Source: Streptomyces sp. TN58 (lineage in GTDB: Bacteria; Actinomycetota; Actinomycetes; Streptomycetales; Streptomycetaceae). Taken from it: a stretch of 64,000 bases of DNA. The translations under genes were made by a program, and so were the position numbers. The DNA lies in NCBI RefSeq assembly GCF_001941845.1, contig NZ_CP018870.1, positions 3,373,501-3,437,500 on the forward strand, given 5' to 3'. Of the stretch, positions 17,031 through 26,050 are shown one piece after another; the first letter of the stretch is position 1, and every line of letters begins with the position of its first letter. The notes below the pieces were generated by a model. It made no database searches and had not been told where the DNA came from. It worked only from the letters and a program-made list of their open reading frames with translations.

Positions 17031-17294
17031 TCAGTCCTCGCGTCGCCGCTTTCCGTCCAGTTCGTCCCACCACTCGTCGGACGTGGGATCGCCCGAGGGG
17101 TCGTCCCACCAGCGGTCGTCCGGGCCTCGCCGGTTCGCGATCATCGCGGCGACCGGCGGGATCACCATGGCGACGACGCACATGGCCACGGCCGCCTCGA
17201 CCGACCACAGGCGCACGAAGGCCCAGGCGGAGACGAAGAGGACGAGGCATCCGCCCATCAGCAGGAAATAGGCGCGCCGGCGCCGGGCGTACAT
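17031..17294 (-). CDS. DUF3099 family membrane protein
   Basis: 87 residues with two transmembrane helices (AYFLLMGGCLVLFVSAWAFV and AAVAMCVVAMVIPPVAAMIA). The family-like end of helix 2 is PPVAAMIANRR, followed by an acidic Trp-rich tail (DDRWWDDP, DEWWDEL). The start is uncertain: ATG 17294 has GGAGG only one base away, and the frame is open to 17321. The function is unknown. Confidence 0.75.
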   Translation of the reverse strand: MYARRRRAYFLLMGGCLVLFVSAWAFVRLWSVEAAVAMCVVAMVIPPVAAMIANRRGPDDRWWDDPSGDPTSDEWWDELDGKRRRED

Positions 17295-17326
17295 GCCTCC
17301 AGCGTAGAACCGCGCACGCACGGCAC

Positions 17327-17379
17327 GAAGGGCCGCACCCCGTTCCAGTGGCGTCCAACCCCCGGGGGTGCGGCCCTTC
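17327..17379 (-). terminator. Terminator of the cysA-DUF1416 operon
   Basis: GAAGGGCCGCACCCC (17327-17341) pairs with GGGGTGCGGCCCTTC (17365-17379), a 15-bp stem with a 23-base loop. It lies 34 bases past the DUF1416 stop on the minus strand. Confidence 0.8.
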
Positions 17380-17412
17380 GGCCGTTCGATCAGGCGATCA
17401 CATGCGCGGTGC

Positions 17413-17703
17413 TCAGACCGCGATCGCCACGTCCGTCACGCCGCCGGCCTCGGCGACCACGACGGCACGGTCCGCCTGGGCACCCGGGACGAGCGCGCGC
17501 AGCGTCCAGGAGCCGGTGGCGGCGTAGAAGCGGAACTGGCCGGTGGCCGAGGTCGGGACCTCGGCGGTGAACTCGCCGGTCGAGTCCAGCAGCCGCACGT
17601 AACCGCTGACGGGCTCGCCGTCCTTGGTCACCTGGCCCTGGATCGCGGTCTCACCGGGCTTGAGGGTCGCGAGGTCGGGCCCGCCGATCTGTGCTCCACA
17701 CAT
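17413..17703 (-). CDS. DUF1416 (SseC-like) protein
   Basis: 96 residues with an all-beta, carboxypeptidase-regulatory-like pattern: AIQGQVTKDGEPVSGYVRLL and GQFRFYAATGSWTLRAL. It begins MCGAQIGGPDL, a conserved Cys-containing N-terminus of the DUF1416/SseC family. The family is found next to rhodanese genes across actinobacteria, as here, 66 bases after cysA. A role in sulfur transfer or thiosulfate use is inferred from this linkage. Confidence 0.9.
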   Translation of the reverse strand: MCGAQIGGPDLATLKPGETAIQGQVTKDGEPVSGYVRLLDSTGEFTAEVPTSATGQFRFYAATGSWTLRALVPGAQADRAVVVAEAGGVTDVAIAV

Positions 17704-17769
17704 GTTCTCTGTCCTGTCCTGGAGGGGTCGTGCTACGAGGCGTACTACGAGGGCGTCGCGTGCCCGGGA

Positions 17770-18615
17770 TTACTTGTTGGGGCCGAGCTCGATCGGCACG
17801 CCGACCAGCGAGCCGTACTCGGTCCACGAGCCGTCGTAGTTCTTGACGTTCTCCTGGCCCAGGAGCTCGTGCAGCACGAACCACGTGAGCGCGGAGCGCT
17901 CACCGATGCGGCAGTAGGCGATGGTGTCCTTCGCCAGATCGACCTGCTCGGCCTCGTAGAGGGCCTTGAGCTCGTCGTCCGACTTGAAGGTGCCGTCGTC
18001 GTTGGCGTTCTTCGACCACGGGATGTTGCGGGCGCTCGGCACGTGGCCGGGGCGCTGCGACTGCTCCTGCGGAAGGTGCGCCGGGGCGAGCAGCTTGCCC
18101 GAGAACTCGTCGGGGGAGCGGACGTCGACCAGGTTCAGGGAGCCGATCGCGGCCACGACGTCGTCGCGGAAGGCGCGGATCGAGGTGTCCTGGGCCTTGG
18201 CCTTGTACTGGGTGGCCGGGCGGTTGGGGACGTCCTTGCCGTCGACCAGGTCGCGGGAGTCGAGCTCCCACTTCTTGCGGCCGCCGTCGAGGAGCTTGAC
18301 GTCCTGGTGGCCGTAGAGCTTGAAGTACCAGTAGGCGTAGGAGGCGAACCAGTTGTTGTTGCCGCCGTAGAGGACGACGGTGTCGTCGTTGGAGATGCCC
18401 TTGGCGGAGAGGAGCTTCTCGAAGCCCTCCTGGTCCACGAAGTCGCGGCGGACCGGGTCCTGGAGGTCGCTCTTCCAGTCGATCCGGACGGCGTTGGTGA
18501 TGTGGTTCTTGTCGTAGGCGGACGTGTCCTCGTCCACCTCGACGATGACGACGTCGGCGTCGTTCAGGTGGGCCTCGACCCAGTCGGCGTCTACGAGGAC
18601 GTCGCTGCGGCTCAT
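17770..18615 (-). CDS. cysA: Thiosulfate sulfurtransferase (rhodanese)
   Basis: 281 residues with two rhodanese domains (about 1-140 inactive, 150-281 catalytic). The active-site loop is YCRIGERS, with Cys at about residue 235, and LNLVDVRSPDEFSGK marks the second domain. It transfers sulfane sulfur from thiosulfate to an acceptor such as cyanide or a thiol. GGAGGAG precedes the ATG. It is followed by the DUF1416 gene. Upstream is a small Cys-containing leader ORF, so expression may respond to cysteine supply. Confidence 0.93.
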   Translation of the reverse strand: MSRSDVLVDADWVEAHLNDADVVIVEVDEDTSAYDKNHITNAVRIDWKSDLQDPVRRDFVDQEGFEKLLSAKGISNDDTVVLYGGNNNWFASYAYWYFKLYGHQDVKLLDGGRKKWELDSRDLVDGKDVPNRPATQYKAKAQDTSIRAFRDDVVAAIGSLNLVDVRSPDEFSGKLLAPAHLPQEQSQRPGHVPSARNIPWSKNANDDGTFKSDDELKALYEAEQVDLAKDTIAYCRIGERSALTWFVLHELLGQENVKNYDGSWTEYGSLVGVPIELGPNK

Positions 18616-18793
18616 GGTGTTCTCCTCCGGGGCAGTGTGCGGCGGGGCGGTGCGGGTTGCGCTGTGCTGCGTGCCTGCGGGTGCGCTCGGTCTCCTGCGC
18701 GGGGAGGCGTCAGGGGTCAGGAGGCAGGTGCGGTCACGCGGGGAAGGGCCGGTGGGGCCGTCGTCCGGCTGATGGAGCGGTTGCGCTCACACG

Positions 18794-18877
18794 TCACATG
18801 GATCGACAGAGCATGGCGGCGACGCGACACAGGTCTACTGCCCGTCGCTTCGTGAGGTCCGCCTGCTGATGCTTCAT
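18794..18877 (-). CDS. Cys-containing leader peptide upstream of cysA
   Basis: A 27-residue ORF that begins MKHQQADLTKRR and ends VDLCRVAAMLCRSM, with two Cys near its end. It lies 178 bases upstream of cysA on the same strand. The VDLCR..AMLCR pattern is typical of the putative leader peptides seen in front of Streptomyces sulfur genes. The ATG sits 8-9 bases after a good -10 hexamer, so the mRNA may be leaderless; a second in-frame ATG at 18883 is probably upstream of the transcript start. Mycobacteria have analogous polycysteine ORFs before the same operon that act as cysteine-responsive attenuators. Confidence 0.75.
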   Translation of the reverse strand: MKHQQADLTKRRAVDLCRVAAMLCRSM

Positions 18878-18885
18878 AGCCATGG

Positions 18886-18915
18886 ATCGTAGGGACGAAT
18901 CAGCCGCCCTGTCAC
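18886..18915 (-). promoter_or_regulatory. Probable housekeeping promoter of the leader-cysA operon
   Basis: On the minus strand, GTGACA (18915-18910) and TACGAT (18891-18886) are separated by 18 bases. They match the -35 and -10 of the main sigma factor. The predicted start coincides with the leader-peptide ATG at 18877. Confidence 0.65.
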
Positions 18916-19039
18916 CGGTGTGTCATATTCCGAGACAGGATCGTCCGGATACTGGGATGCGATGGCCGGTGCCGGGCGCCCCGGCGCCCCTCCGACCCCT
19001 GTGCGCGGCCCGTCCTTCTGCGGATCGGACCGCTCTGTC

Positions 19040-19756
19040 TCACGATCCGGCCATCACCACGTTCGAGCCGCCCAGGGTGAGGTGCACACCGGCCTCGTCC
19101 GAGGTCAGCGCCGAGAGCTGGAGCCCGGCGGGAAGGCCGGTTCCGAGGTCGCGGTCGAAGTCGGTCCGCTTGCGCACCTGGCGCTCCAGGCCGGGCACGC
19201 CCTCGCCCGGCACCTCCTCGGCGTGCACCCGGACGATCTTCCCGCCCTTGGAGTCCGGCGCGTCCACGAGCGTGATCGTCGAGATCACACTGCGCGACAG
19301 GGTCCGGCCGAGGATGTCCACCGACGCGGTGACCTTCACCTTCCCCGGCGCACCGCCGTAGGAGAGGGTCGCGCCGGTCTGCGAGGCCGCGGTCAGGTCG
19401 GCGTAGGTGATGAGCGCGCTGCCGGTGGCCCGCTCGGCCGTACCGCCGCTGTAGTCACCGTTCAGCTTCACGCCGCGGAAGCTGGCGTCGAGCTCGGCGA
19501 GCCGCGTCTTGCGGCCGTCCGCCATGACCTCGACGCCCCGGAGGGCGAGGTCGACCCGGTCCAGATCGTGGCTGAGCGCCTGGGTGAGGAAGGGGAACCC
19601 GTGGATCTCCACCTCGGCGCTGCCGGCCAGCCCCTGCCGGGCCTGTATCCGCTCGGCCAGCCGGTTCTCGGCATAGCCGACGGCCCACCGGTCCACCCCG
19701 GCGAACAGGGCCGCCAGCACCACTCCGACGATCACAACGACACGCAGGAACCGCAC
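19040..19756 (-). CDS. DUF2993 (LmeA-like) family protein
   Basis: 238 residues. An N-terminal signal-anchor helix (VVVIVGVVLAALFAGVD) precedes a beta-rich domain containing EVEIHGFPFLTQAL, the family-defining segment. GTG 19756 has GGGGGAGGG a few bases upstream. DUF2993 proteins are envelope proteins; the mycobacterial LmeA takes part in lipomannan maintenance. No enzymatic residues can be named. It stands alone, between the cysA operon promoter and a membrane-protein gene. Confidence 0.85.
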   Translation of the reverse strand: MRFLRVVVIVGVVLAALFAGVDRWAVGYAENRLAERIQARQGLAGSAEVEIHGFPFLTQALSHDLDRVDLALRGVEVMADGRKTRLAELDASFRGVKLNGDYSGGTAERATGSALITYADLTAASQTGATLSYGGAPGKVKVTASVDILGRTLSRSVISTITLVDAPDSKGGKIVRVHAEEVPGEGVPGLERQVRKRTDFDRDLGTGLPAGLQLSALTSDEAGVHLTLGGSNVVMAGS

Positions 19757-19820
19757 GCGCCCTCCCCCCTACTAATCGGTACGTGCGTTCTAGTTGACCA
19801 TGCTCCGCGTCGGACGGGTA

Positions 19821-21518
19821 TCAGCCCACCACCCGCCCGATCAGGTAGACGGCGGGAGCGGCGGCCGCGAGCGGCATCGCGACACCGGCCGTCATGTGCA
19901 CGAACTTCGACGGATAGTCGTACGCCGCCACGCGCAGCCCGACCAGCGCGCACACCCCGGCGGCCAGGCCGAGCAGCGCCCCGCCCACCCCGACGGAGGT
20001 GAGCCCGCCGACCGCGATGCCCGCGCCGGCGGCCGAGGCCAGCGAGACGCCGACCGAGGGCGCGGTCGGGAGCGGCAGCGCGCGGACGAAGACGGCGACC
20101 GCGACGGCGGCGGCGCCGACCGTGACGGCGGCGGTGTCGGCGGCCAGGTAGCCGGCGCAGATGATGGCGAGGGCGGCCGAGGCCACCGAGGCCATCAGCC
20201 CGTACATCCGCTCGTCGGGGTCCGCGTGGCTGCGCAGCTGGAGGACGAGCGTGAGCAGTACCCAGGCGCCGAGGGTGCCGACGATCGCACCGGCCCCGTA
20301 CGCGTCCGCCACCGCGAGCACGGCCGCGTCCGCGACCAGCGCTCCGGCGAAGGCGAGGGCGATGCCCTGCCGGGCCGGCCACATGCCGTTGAGGCGGAAC
20401 CAGCCGGCCGCGGTGAGCCCCTGGAGAACGATCAGCGGCAGGAGCAGGGCGAACTGTCCGAGGACGGCGGCCAGCGAGAGCAGCAGACCGAGCGCGGCGG
20501 TCAGGATGGCCGACTGCGGGCCGGGGTCGATGATCGGCGACCGGCCCTCGGCACGGGCCTGGGCCGGATCCACGGCGCGCAGGGTGTTCCCGCCGACGGT
20601 GGGCGGGGACCAGTCGGCGGCGGCCGGCGGTGCCTCGGCGGCGCTCCCGGCCGGAGCCGCGTCCGGAGCCGGAGCCGCAGCCGCAGCCGGGGCCGGGTCG
20701 GCGGCGGCCTGCGGCGGGAGGTAGGCGGTCTGCTCGGCGGCGGAGCCCTGCTCCTGCCCGGGACCCGGGTACGGCGGCAGGTACGCCGTCTCGGCGGCCG
20801 AGACGGCCGTCCCGGCCTCCTGCGACCAGTCCTGCACCGGGGCGGGCGCGGCCGGAGCCAGGGCCTCGTCCCGGAACCAGCTGTCCGGAGCCACGGCCTG
20901 CTGCTCGGGGCCGGGGTAGGGCGGCAGGTAGGCGGTCTGCTCGGCGGCGGCCCCCTGCTCCTGCCCGGGACCCGGGTACGGGGGCAGGTACGCGGTCTCG
21001 GCAGCGGACGCGGGCCCACCCGCACCCGCACCGCCCTGGCCGCCCTGCGACCAGTCCTGGGCCGGGGCCGGCGCGTGGGCCGGGGCCGGCGCGTGGGCCG
21101 GGGCCGGCGCGTGGGCCGGGGCCTCGTCCCGGAACCAGCCCTCCGGAGCCAGCGCCTGCGGCTCCTGGCCTGTGCCCGGACCCTGCGCGAGCGGCGCACC
21201 CCAGGCCGGCCCCCCCGCCTGGCCCTGGACCTGACCCTGGTACGACGGGTAGGCGTCGGCCTGACCCTGCACCTGGCCCTGGCCCTGGTCCTGCACCTGG
21301 CCCTCGTCCCGGAACCAGCCCTCGGGTGCGGCGGCCTGCCCCGGCACCGCTCCCAGCGGCGGGTGCACCGGCTGGTACCCGGTGTCCCAGGTGTCGGCCT
21401 GCCAGGTCTGGGTTCCGTACGGATCCTGCTGCTGCGGCGGCTGCTCCTGCTGTGACTGCTGTGCTTGGTGCTGCTGCTGCGCGTACTGCCGGCGCTGCTG
21501 TTCCTCAGGCGTGCTCAT
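19821..21518 (-). CDS. Gln/Pro-rich repeat protein with polytopic C-terminal membrane domain
   Basis: 565 residues. Residues 1-35 are Gln-rich ([18 protein letters not shown]). Up to about residue 290 there are degenerate repeats of two units: a WFRDE unit (GWFRDEG, GWFRDEA, SWFRDEA) and an [13 protein letters not shown] unit, the latter in about four copies. The remaining 240 residues hold about eight transmembrane helices. The N-terminal region is probably cytoplasmic and disordered. The function is unknown. It lies 10 bases after the MoaD-like gene and is probably in the same operon. Confidence 0.8.
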   Translation of the reverse strand: MSTPEEQQRRQYAQQQHQAQQSQQEQPPQQQDPYGTQTWQADTWDTGYQPVHPPLGAVPGQAAAPEGWFRDEGQVQDQGQGQVQGQADAYPSYQGQVQGQAGGPAWGAPLAQGPGTGQEPQALAPEGWFRDEAPAHAPAPAHAPAPAHAPAPAQDWSQGGQGGAGAGGPASAAETAYLPPYPGPGQEQGAAAEQTAYLPPYPGPEQQAVAPDSWFRDEALAPAAPAPVQDWSQEAGTAVSAAETAYLPPYPGPGQEQGSAAEQTAYLPPQAAADPAPAAAAAPAPDAAPAGSAAEAPPAAADWSPPTVGGNTLRAVDPAQARAEGRSPIIDPGPQSAILTAALGLLLSLAAVLGQFALLLPLIVLQGLTAAGWFRLNGMWPARQGIALAFAGALVADAAVLAVADAYGAGAIVGTLGAWVLLTLVLQLRSHADPDERMYGLMASVASAALAIICAGYLAADTAAVTVGAAAVAVAVFVRALPLPTAPSVGVSLASAAGAGIAVGGLTSVGVGGALLGLAAGVCALVGLRVAAYDYPSKFVHMTAGVAMPLAAAAPAVYLIGRVVG

Positions 21519-21528
21519 CGGCTCCCGC

Positions 21529-21783
21529 TCACCCGCCCGCGAACGGCGGGAGCACCTCTACGGTGCCTCCCTCGGTCAGCGGTACGCAATCGTGCGGGCG
21601 CTTGCCCACAGGTTCTTCGTTCACGAGGAAGGAGCAGCGCAGCAGGACCCGGGTCAGCTCCCCGGGGTGGCGTTCCCGCACGCCGTCGAGCGCCTCGGCG
21701 AGTGTCCGCGCCGAGTACGGCTCCTCCGCAGTCCCGGCCGCGGCCTTGGCCGCCGCCCAGTAGCGGATGGTTCCGGTTGCCAC
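21529..21783 (-). CDS. MoaD/ThiS-family ubiquitin-like sulfur carrier
   Basis: 84 residues with a beta-grasp pattern: [14 protein letters not shown] at the N-terminus and [12 protein letters not shown] at the C-terminus. The terminal Gly-Gly is the site that is adenylated and thiocarboxylated in MoaD, ThiS and CysO proteins. GTG 21783 is selected because AGGAG lies 5 bases upstream. No MoaE, ThiG or CysM partner is present nearby, so the pathway cannot be assigned. It is divergent from glnR. Confidence 0.85.
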   Translation of the reverse strand: MATGTIRYWAAAKAAAGTAEEPYSARTLAEALDGVRERHPGELTRVLLRCSFLVNEEPVGKRPHDCVPLTEGGTVEVLPPFAGG

Positions 21784-22016
21784 TGCAGCTCCTATCGTCG
21801 GCTCTCTACCGTCGGCCTCCATGATGGCCCCTCCCGCCGCCGCCCCCGGCGTGCCCCGACGCGCCGGGTGTGCGCCCGGCCGGGCGGGCACCCCCGCCGC
21901 CCGCGCCCCCGAACCGGTGAAACCGGTGCATACGCAGGGCGGAAACGTGGCAGGAGGGTGGCAGGAACCACAGAAGACGAAGCGGAAGAGCCTCGGCCGC
22001 GAAAGGGCGGGTGGGC

Positions 22017-22077
22017 TATTCTGCTGGCGAGAGGATCCGGGCAATGTGGCCCCCGGGTCCTTTTGTGCTTTCAGCAC
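22017..22077 (+). promoter_or_regulatory. glnR leader: -10 element and terminator-like hairpin
   Basis: The roughly 420 bases between the MoaD-like gene and the glnR upstream ORF hold a -10-like TATTCT (22017-22022). A hairpin of nine pairs follows (GGATCCGGG, 22033-22041, with CCCGGGTCC, 22052-22060) and runs straight into TTTT. A second small perfect hairpin is GTGCT-TTC-AGCAC (22065-22077). A hairpin plus T-run soon after a promoter suggests conditional termination or a 5'-end structure in the glnR transcript. I could not identify a convincing -35. Confidence 0.45.
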
Positions 22078-22204
22078 GTTGAACGAACCGAGAACATCGG
22101 TGACCGAGCGGAGCCCCCGGGGCGCGGGGCCGCGCGGGCACCAGGCGACACGTACGAAGCAGTACCGCGCACGTCCTCGACGGGACCGAGGAGGAACCGA
22201 CGTG

Positions 22205-22258
22205 ATGGACCAGCGAACCGTGCACCACCGTCCGGCCCGGGCAGGTGGTCGGTCATGA
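22205..22258 (+). CDS. Upstream ORF coupled to glnR (17 aa)
   Basis: ATG 22205 (or GTG 22202) opens a 17-18-residue frame, [17 protein letters not shown]. It is preceded by the strong site GAGGAGGA. Its TGA overlaps the glnR ATG as ATGA, so ribosomes ending here can restart at glnR, whose own ribosome-binding site is weaker (AGGTGG). It is probably a regulatory leader ORF rather than a functional peptide. Confidence 0.5.
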   Translation: MDQRTVHHRPARAGGRS

Positions 22259-23037
22259 GCTCGCTCCTGCTGCTCACCAACGCGCTGCAGCCGTCCACCG
22301 AAGTGCTGCCCGCACTCGGCCTGCTGCTGCACAACGTCCGGGTGGCGCCGGCCGAGGGCCCGGCCCTCGTGGACACCCCCGGCGCCGACGTCATCCTCGT
22401 CGACGGCCGCCGCGACCTGCCCCAGGTCCGGTCGCTGTGCCAGCTGCTGCGCTCCACCGGCCCCGGCTGTCCGCTGATCCTCGTCGTCACCGAGGGCGGC
22501 CTGGCGGCCGTCACCGCCGACTGGGGCATCGACGACGTCCTCCTGGACACCGCCGGCCCCGCAGAGGTCGAGGCGCGCCTGCGGCTGGCGACCGGCCGCC
22601 AGCAGCTCGGCTCGGACGACTCCCCGATGGAGATCCGCAACGGCGATCTGTCGGTGGACGAGGCGACGTACTCCGCCAAGCTCAAGGGGCGGGTGCTGGA
22701 CCTCACGTTCAAGGAGTTCGAGCTGCTCAAGTACCTCGCGCAGCACCCGGGCCGGGTCTTCACCCGTGCGCAGCTGCTGCAGGAGGTCTGGGGGTACGAC
22801 TACTTCGGCGGCACCCGGACGGTCGACGTGCACGTACGGCGCCTCCGGGCGAAACTCGGCCCCGAGCACGAGTCGCTGATCGGTACGGTCCGCAACGTCG
22901 GCTACCGCTTCGTCACGCCGGAGAAGGTCGAGCGGGCGGCGGCGGAGGCCGCGGCGCAGGAGGCGGCCAAGGTCGCCGCGGAGGCGGCCTCGGAGGGCTC
23001 CGCCCGGGCGTCGGGGGCGACCACCCGGTCGGCCTAG
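22255..23037 (+). CDS. glnR: Nitrogen master regulator GlnR
   Basis: 260 residues. It is an atypical OmpR-family response regulator that controls ammonium assimilation genes (glnA, amtB, nirB and others) in actinobacteria. The N-terminal receiver starts [20 protein letters not shown] and lacks the usual acidic pocket. The winged helix includes [20 protein letters not shown] and [18 protein letters not shown]. The C-terminal 45 residues are Ala/Glu-rich. No sensor kinase is adjacent, as is normal for GlnR. The sequence matches Streptomyces GlnR closely. The frame is open far upstream, but the ATGA overlap and family N-terminus fix ATG 22255. Confidence 0.95.
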   Translation: MSSLLLLTNALQPSTEVLPALGLLLHNVRVAPAEGPALVDTPGADVILVDGRRDLPQVRSLCQLLRSTGPGCPLILVVTEGGLAAVTADWGIDDVLLDTAGPAEVEARLRLATGRQQLGSDDSPMEIRNGDLSVDEATYSAKLKGRVLDLTFKEFELLKYLAQHPGRVFTRAQLLQEVWGYDYFGGTRTVDVHVRRLRAKLGPEHESLIGTVRNVGYRFVTPEKVERAAAEAAAQEAAKVAAEAASEGSARASGATTRSA

Positions 23038-23106
23038 GAGCCGATGATCGTCCGGTCTTCAGGACGCCCTGCCCAGAGGTAGGTCACCCCGCGTAGACTG
23101 CGGCGC

Positions 23107-24129
23107 GTGGCCAAGGTGACGCGGGATGACGTAGCGCGACTTGCGGGTACTTCTACCGCCGTCGTGAGCTACGTCATCAACAACGGACCCCGGCCGGTCG
23201 CCCCGGCCACGCGCGAGCGTGTCCTCGCCGCGATCAAGGACCTGGGCTACCGCCCGGACCGGGTCGCCCAGGCGATGGCGTCGCGGCGCACCGACCTCAT
23301 AGGCATGATCGTCCCCGACGCCCGCCAGCCGTTCTTCGCGGAGATGGCGCACGCGGTCGAGCAGGCCGCCGCCGAGCGCGGAAAGATGGTCCTGGTCGGC
23401 AACAGCGACTACCGCACCGAGCGCGAGGTCCACTACCTGCGGGCCTTCCTCGGGATGCGGGTCTCGGGCCTGATCCTGGTCAGCCAGGGCATGAGCGAGC
23501 AGGCCGCCGGCGAGATCGAGGCCTGGGACGCCCGCGTGGTGCTGCTGCACGAGCGCCCGGAGGCGATCGACGACGTGGCGGTCGTCACGGACGACATCGG
23601 CGGCGCCCAGCTCGCCACCCGGCACCTGCTGGAGCACGGGCACGAGTACGTCGCCTGTATCGGCGGCATCGAGAACACCCCGTCGGTCGGCGACCCGGTC
23701 GCCGACCACGTCGAGGGCTGGCGCAGGGCCATGCTGGAGGCTGGCCGCTCGGTCGAGGGCCGGCTCATCGAGGCCCCCTACAACCGCTACGACGCCTACA
23801 CGGTCGCCCTGGAGTTCCTGGCGCGGCCGGACCGGCCGACGGCCGTCTTCTGCGCCACGGACGACCAGGCGATCGGTGTGCTGCGCGCCGCGCGCGAGCT
23901 GCGCATCGACGTGCCCGGGGAGCTGGCGGTGGCGGGCTTCGACGACGTCAAGGAGGCGGCCCTCACGGACCCGCCGCTGACGACGATCGCCTCGGACCGC
24001 CCGGCGATGGCCCGCGCGGCGGTGGACCTCGTCCTGGACGACGGGCTGCGGGTGGCCGGCTCGCGCCGTGAACGCCTCAAGCAGTTCCCGTCGGCCCTGG
24101 TGATCCGCCGCTCCTGCGGCTGCCGGTAG
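23107..24129 (+). CDS. LacI-family transcriptional regulator
   Basis: 340 residues. The N-terminal helix-turn-helix with hinge is [20 protein letters not shown] followed by [15 protein letters not shown]. The periplasmic-binding-like sensor domain contains [17 protein letters not shown] and ends [11 protein letters not shown]. The effector is unknown. GTG 23107 lies 7 bases after TAGACT (23094-23099), so transcription may begin at the start codon (leaderless). It follows glnR by 69 bases. No sugar transport operon is nearby, so its targets probably lie elsewhere. Confidence 0.9.
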   Translation: MAKVTRDDVARLAGTSTAVVSYVINNGPRPVAPATRERVLAAIKDLGYRPDRVAQAMASRRTDLIGMIVPDARQPFFAEMAHAVEQAAAERGKMVLVGNSDYRTEREVHYLRAFLGMRVSGLILVSQGMSEQAAGEIEAWDARVVLLHERPEAIDDVAVVTDDIGGAQLATRHLLEHGHEYVACIGGIENTPSVGDPVADHVEGWRRAMLEAGRSVEGRLIEAPYNRYDAYTVALEFLARPDRPTAVFCATDDQAIGVLRAARELRIDVPGELAVAGFDDVKEAALTDPPLTTIASDRPAMARAAVDLVLDDGLRVAGSRRERLKQFPSALVIRRSCGCR

Positions 24130-24150
24130 CCGGTACGGAGACGGGCCTTC

Positions 24151-24552
24151 TCAGTAGGACAGGAGGAAGGCCAGCAGGAAGAACACCGGGGGCAGCGCCG
24201 CGGCGAGTGCCACCGAGCAGCCGCTCGGGGGGTTGCGGGGATCGGCGGCCGACGCGGCCAGCAGCATGAGCGACGCCGCGGCAACCGGCCAGAGCCCGAA
24301 CGGGGCCCCGATCAGCGACACCCACAGCAGGATCATCCCGGTGAGCAGGCCGGCGCGGGTGAAGGCCCCGGGCGCCGTGCGCGCGAGGAGCGGCAACGCT
24401 GCGACGACGAGGAGCACCACGTACACGCGGGGCAGGAGGTACCCCGTTCCCGCCGTCGCCGCCCACACCGTCGCGGCGGCCGTCACCGCGGCCGCCGCCA
24501 CCGCCAGCCGCCAGGGCTTGCGGGACACCTTCTGCCGCACGACCTCGGCCAT
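24151..24552 (-). CDS. Small integral membrane protein of unknown function
   Basis: 133 residues with about four transmembrane helices (AVAAAAVTAAATVWAATAG, VYVVLLVVAALPLLA, GLLTGMILLWVSLIGAP, LAAALPPVFFLLAFLLS) and a basic N-terminus (RQKVSRKPWR). ATG 24552 follows GGGGG. Convergent with the LacI gene. Its promoter region carries a striking tandem repeat that may be an operator. No family recognised. Confidence 0.7.
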   Translation of the reverse strand: MAEVVRQKVSRKPWRLAVAAAAVTAAATVWAATAGTGYLLPRVYVVLLVVAALPLLARTAPGAFTRAGLLTGMILLWVSLIGAPFGLWPVAAASLMLLAASAADPRNPPSGCSVALAAALPPVFFLLAFLLSY

Positions 24553-24570
24553 GGCGAACCCCCGATCCGC

Positions 24571-24600
24571 ATTTGAACATGTTCATTTGAACATGCTCAA
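24571..24600. promoter_or_regulatory. Tandem palindromic repeat upstream of the 24151-24552 gene
   Basis: ATTTGAACATGTTC (24571-24584) is followed directly by ATTTGAACATGCTC (24585-24598), a 14-base tandem repeat with one difference. Each contains a dyad: TGAACATGTTCA is a perfect 12-bp palindrome and TTGAACATGCTCAA an imperfect one. The AT content is unusual for the window. It sits between divergent promoters of the membrane-protein gene and the protease gene, so it is probably a two-site operator. Confidence 0.55.
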
Positions 24601-24726
24601 GGTAGCGGATGGCGAGGACGGCGGAAAGGGCGGCGGGAAGCGTCCTTACATCGGGCATACGCGGTTCTGTCGGGCTTCTCAGGCCGGACTCAGGAAGCTC
24701 TCATCAACGGCGGGGAGAGTCGTGTC

Positions 24727-25965
24727 ATGACCGAGAGCTTCCGCCGCGAAGGCGAGTACCCGCAGGAACACCGCCCCCAGCACGCGCCGTTCGGCGAGGA
24801 CTGGCAGCGCGGACGCGACCGGCTGGCGCACGAAGCCGGGGCCGGGACCTGGGCCGGGGCGTATCCGCCGCCGCCCTCCTACCCGCCGGCCGCGCCCGGT
24901 TGGCACGAGGCGCACCAGCCGCCGGTCATCCGCGGCGAGACGGTCCCGGCGGCGGCCGGCGGCGAAGGCGGCGGCGCGGAGGGCGCCGGCCTCCCGCAGG
25001 GTCCGGCCCACGCCGCCCCCGACCGGCGTGCGAAGAAGCCGGTCGCCCTGCTGGCCGCCGTGGCCCTCGTCGCCGCCCTGGTCGGCGGCGGCACCGCGGC
25101 CGCCGTGCAGCAGCTGCTGGACCGGCAGGGCGGCACCGCCGGCGGGGTCAGCGGTACGAACGTCTCGCAGTCCAGCACCGGCACCGTCGCCGGCATCGCC
25201 GAACAGGTCAGCCCCTCGGTCGTCCGCATCGACACCCGTACCGGCTCCGGCCAGGGCACCGGCTCCGGCTTCGTGCTCACCGCCGACGGCGAGATCGCCA
25301 CCAACAACCACGTCGTGGACGGCGCCACCGAGATCCAGGTGACGACGAGCGACGGCAGGAAGTACCAGGCCAGGATCGTCGGCACCGACCCCGACAAGGA
25401 CCTGGCGCTGATCAAACTCCAGGACGCGTCCGGCCTCAAGCCCGCCAGGCTCGGCGACTCCGGCAGCGTCAAGGTCGGCGACCAGGTCGTCGCCATCGGC
25501 TCGCCCGACGGTCTCACCGGTACCGTGACCAGCGGCATCGTCTCGGCCCTGGAGCGCGAGGTGAAGGTCCCCAAGTCGGAGCAGAGCTCCCCGCAGAGCC
25601 GACAGCGGGGCGGTGACAGCTGGCCCTTCTCCTTCGGCGGCCGGCAGTTCAACGGCGACACCGGCTCGAACACCACCTCGTACAAGGCGCTCCAGACCGA
25701 CGCCTCCCTCAACCCCGGCAACTCCGGAGGCGCCCTGCTCAACATGAACGGCGAGGTCGTGGGCATGCCCTCCGCGATCTACTCCCCCGCCTCGGCCGGT
25801 TCCGCCGCGGGCAGCGTGGGCCTCGGCTTCGCCATCCCCGTCGACACGATCAAGGCCGACCTGGACTCGCTCCGCAAGGGCGGCCCCGGCGGCAAGGGCT
25901 CCGGCGGAGACTCCCGCACCTCCGGCGGCGACTCCTTCGCCAACGGCTTCGGCACCTCCTTCTGA
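24727..25965 (+). CDS. HtrA-like S1C serine protease, membrane-anchored, without PDZ domain
   Basis: 412 residues. A disordered Pro/Ala-rich cytoplasmic region (1-104) and one transmembrane helix (105-130) precede a trypsin-like domain. The triad is recognisable: His195 in TNNHVVDG, Asp225 in DKDLALIKL and Ser333 in [10 protein letters not shown]. The protein ends in a Gly/Ser-rich tail at about 385-412, where HtrA/DegP proteins would have a PDZ domain. A role in envelope protein quality control is inferred from the family. A two-component system follows 85 bases downstream and may regulate it, as in the mycobacterial MprAB-PepD arrangement. Confidence 0.92.
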   Translation: MTESFRREGEYPQEHRPQHAPFGEDWQRGRDRLAHEAGAGTWAGAYPPPPSYPPAAPGWHEAHQPPVIRGETVPAAAGGEGGGAEGAGLPQGPAHAAPDRRAKKPVALLAAVALVAALVGGGTAAAVQQLLDRQGGTAGGVSGTNVSQSSTGTVAGIAEQVSPSVVRIDTRTGSGQGTGSGFVLTADGEIATNNHVVDGATEIQVTTSDGRKYQARIVGTDPDKDLALIKLQDASGLKPARLGDSGSVKVGDQVVAIGSPDGLTGTVTSGIVSALEREVKVPKSEQSSPQSRQRGGDSWPFSFGGRQFNGDTGSNTTSYKALQTDASLNPGNSGGALLNMNGEVVGMPSAIYSPASAGSAAGSVGLGFAIPVDTIKADLDSLRKGGPGGKGSGGDSRTSGGDSFANGFGTSF

Positions 25966-26050
25966 GGGGCGTCCGGCCCGTGCGACGCTGGAAGCTCCGT
26001 CGTCACCCGTCGGACCCCGCGGCCGGCCAGCACACCTGGGAGACCCATCC

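Noticed and set aside
18657..18869. Plus-strand frame of 70 codons opposite the cysA leader
   Set aside because: It is antisense to the leader peptide, has a Cys/Arg/Gly-rich shadow composition and no ribosome-binding site.
19821..21518. Repeat-rich N-terminus considered as a frameshift or assembly artefact
   Set aside because: The repeats keep frame and lead into a well-formed membrane domain; Gln/Pro-rich N-termini are common in Streptomyces membrane proteins.
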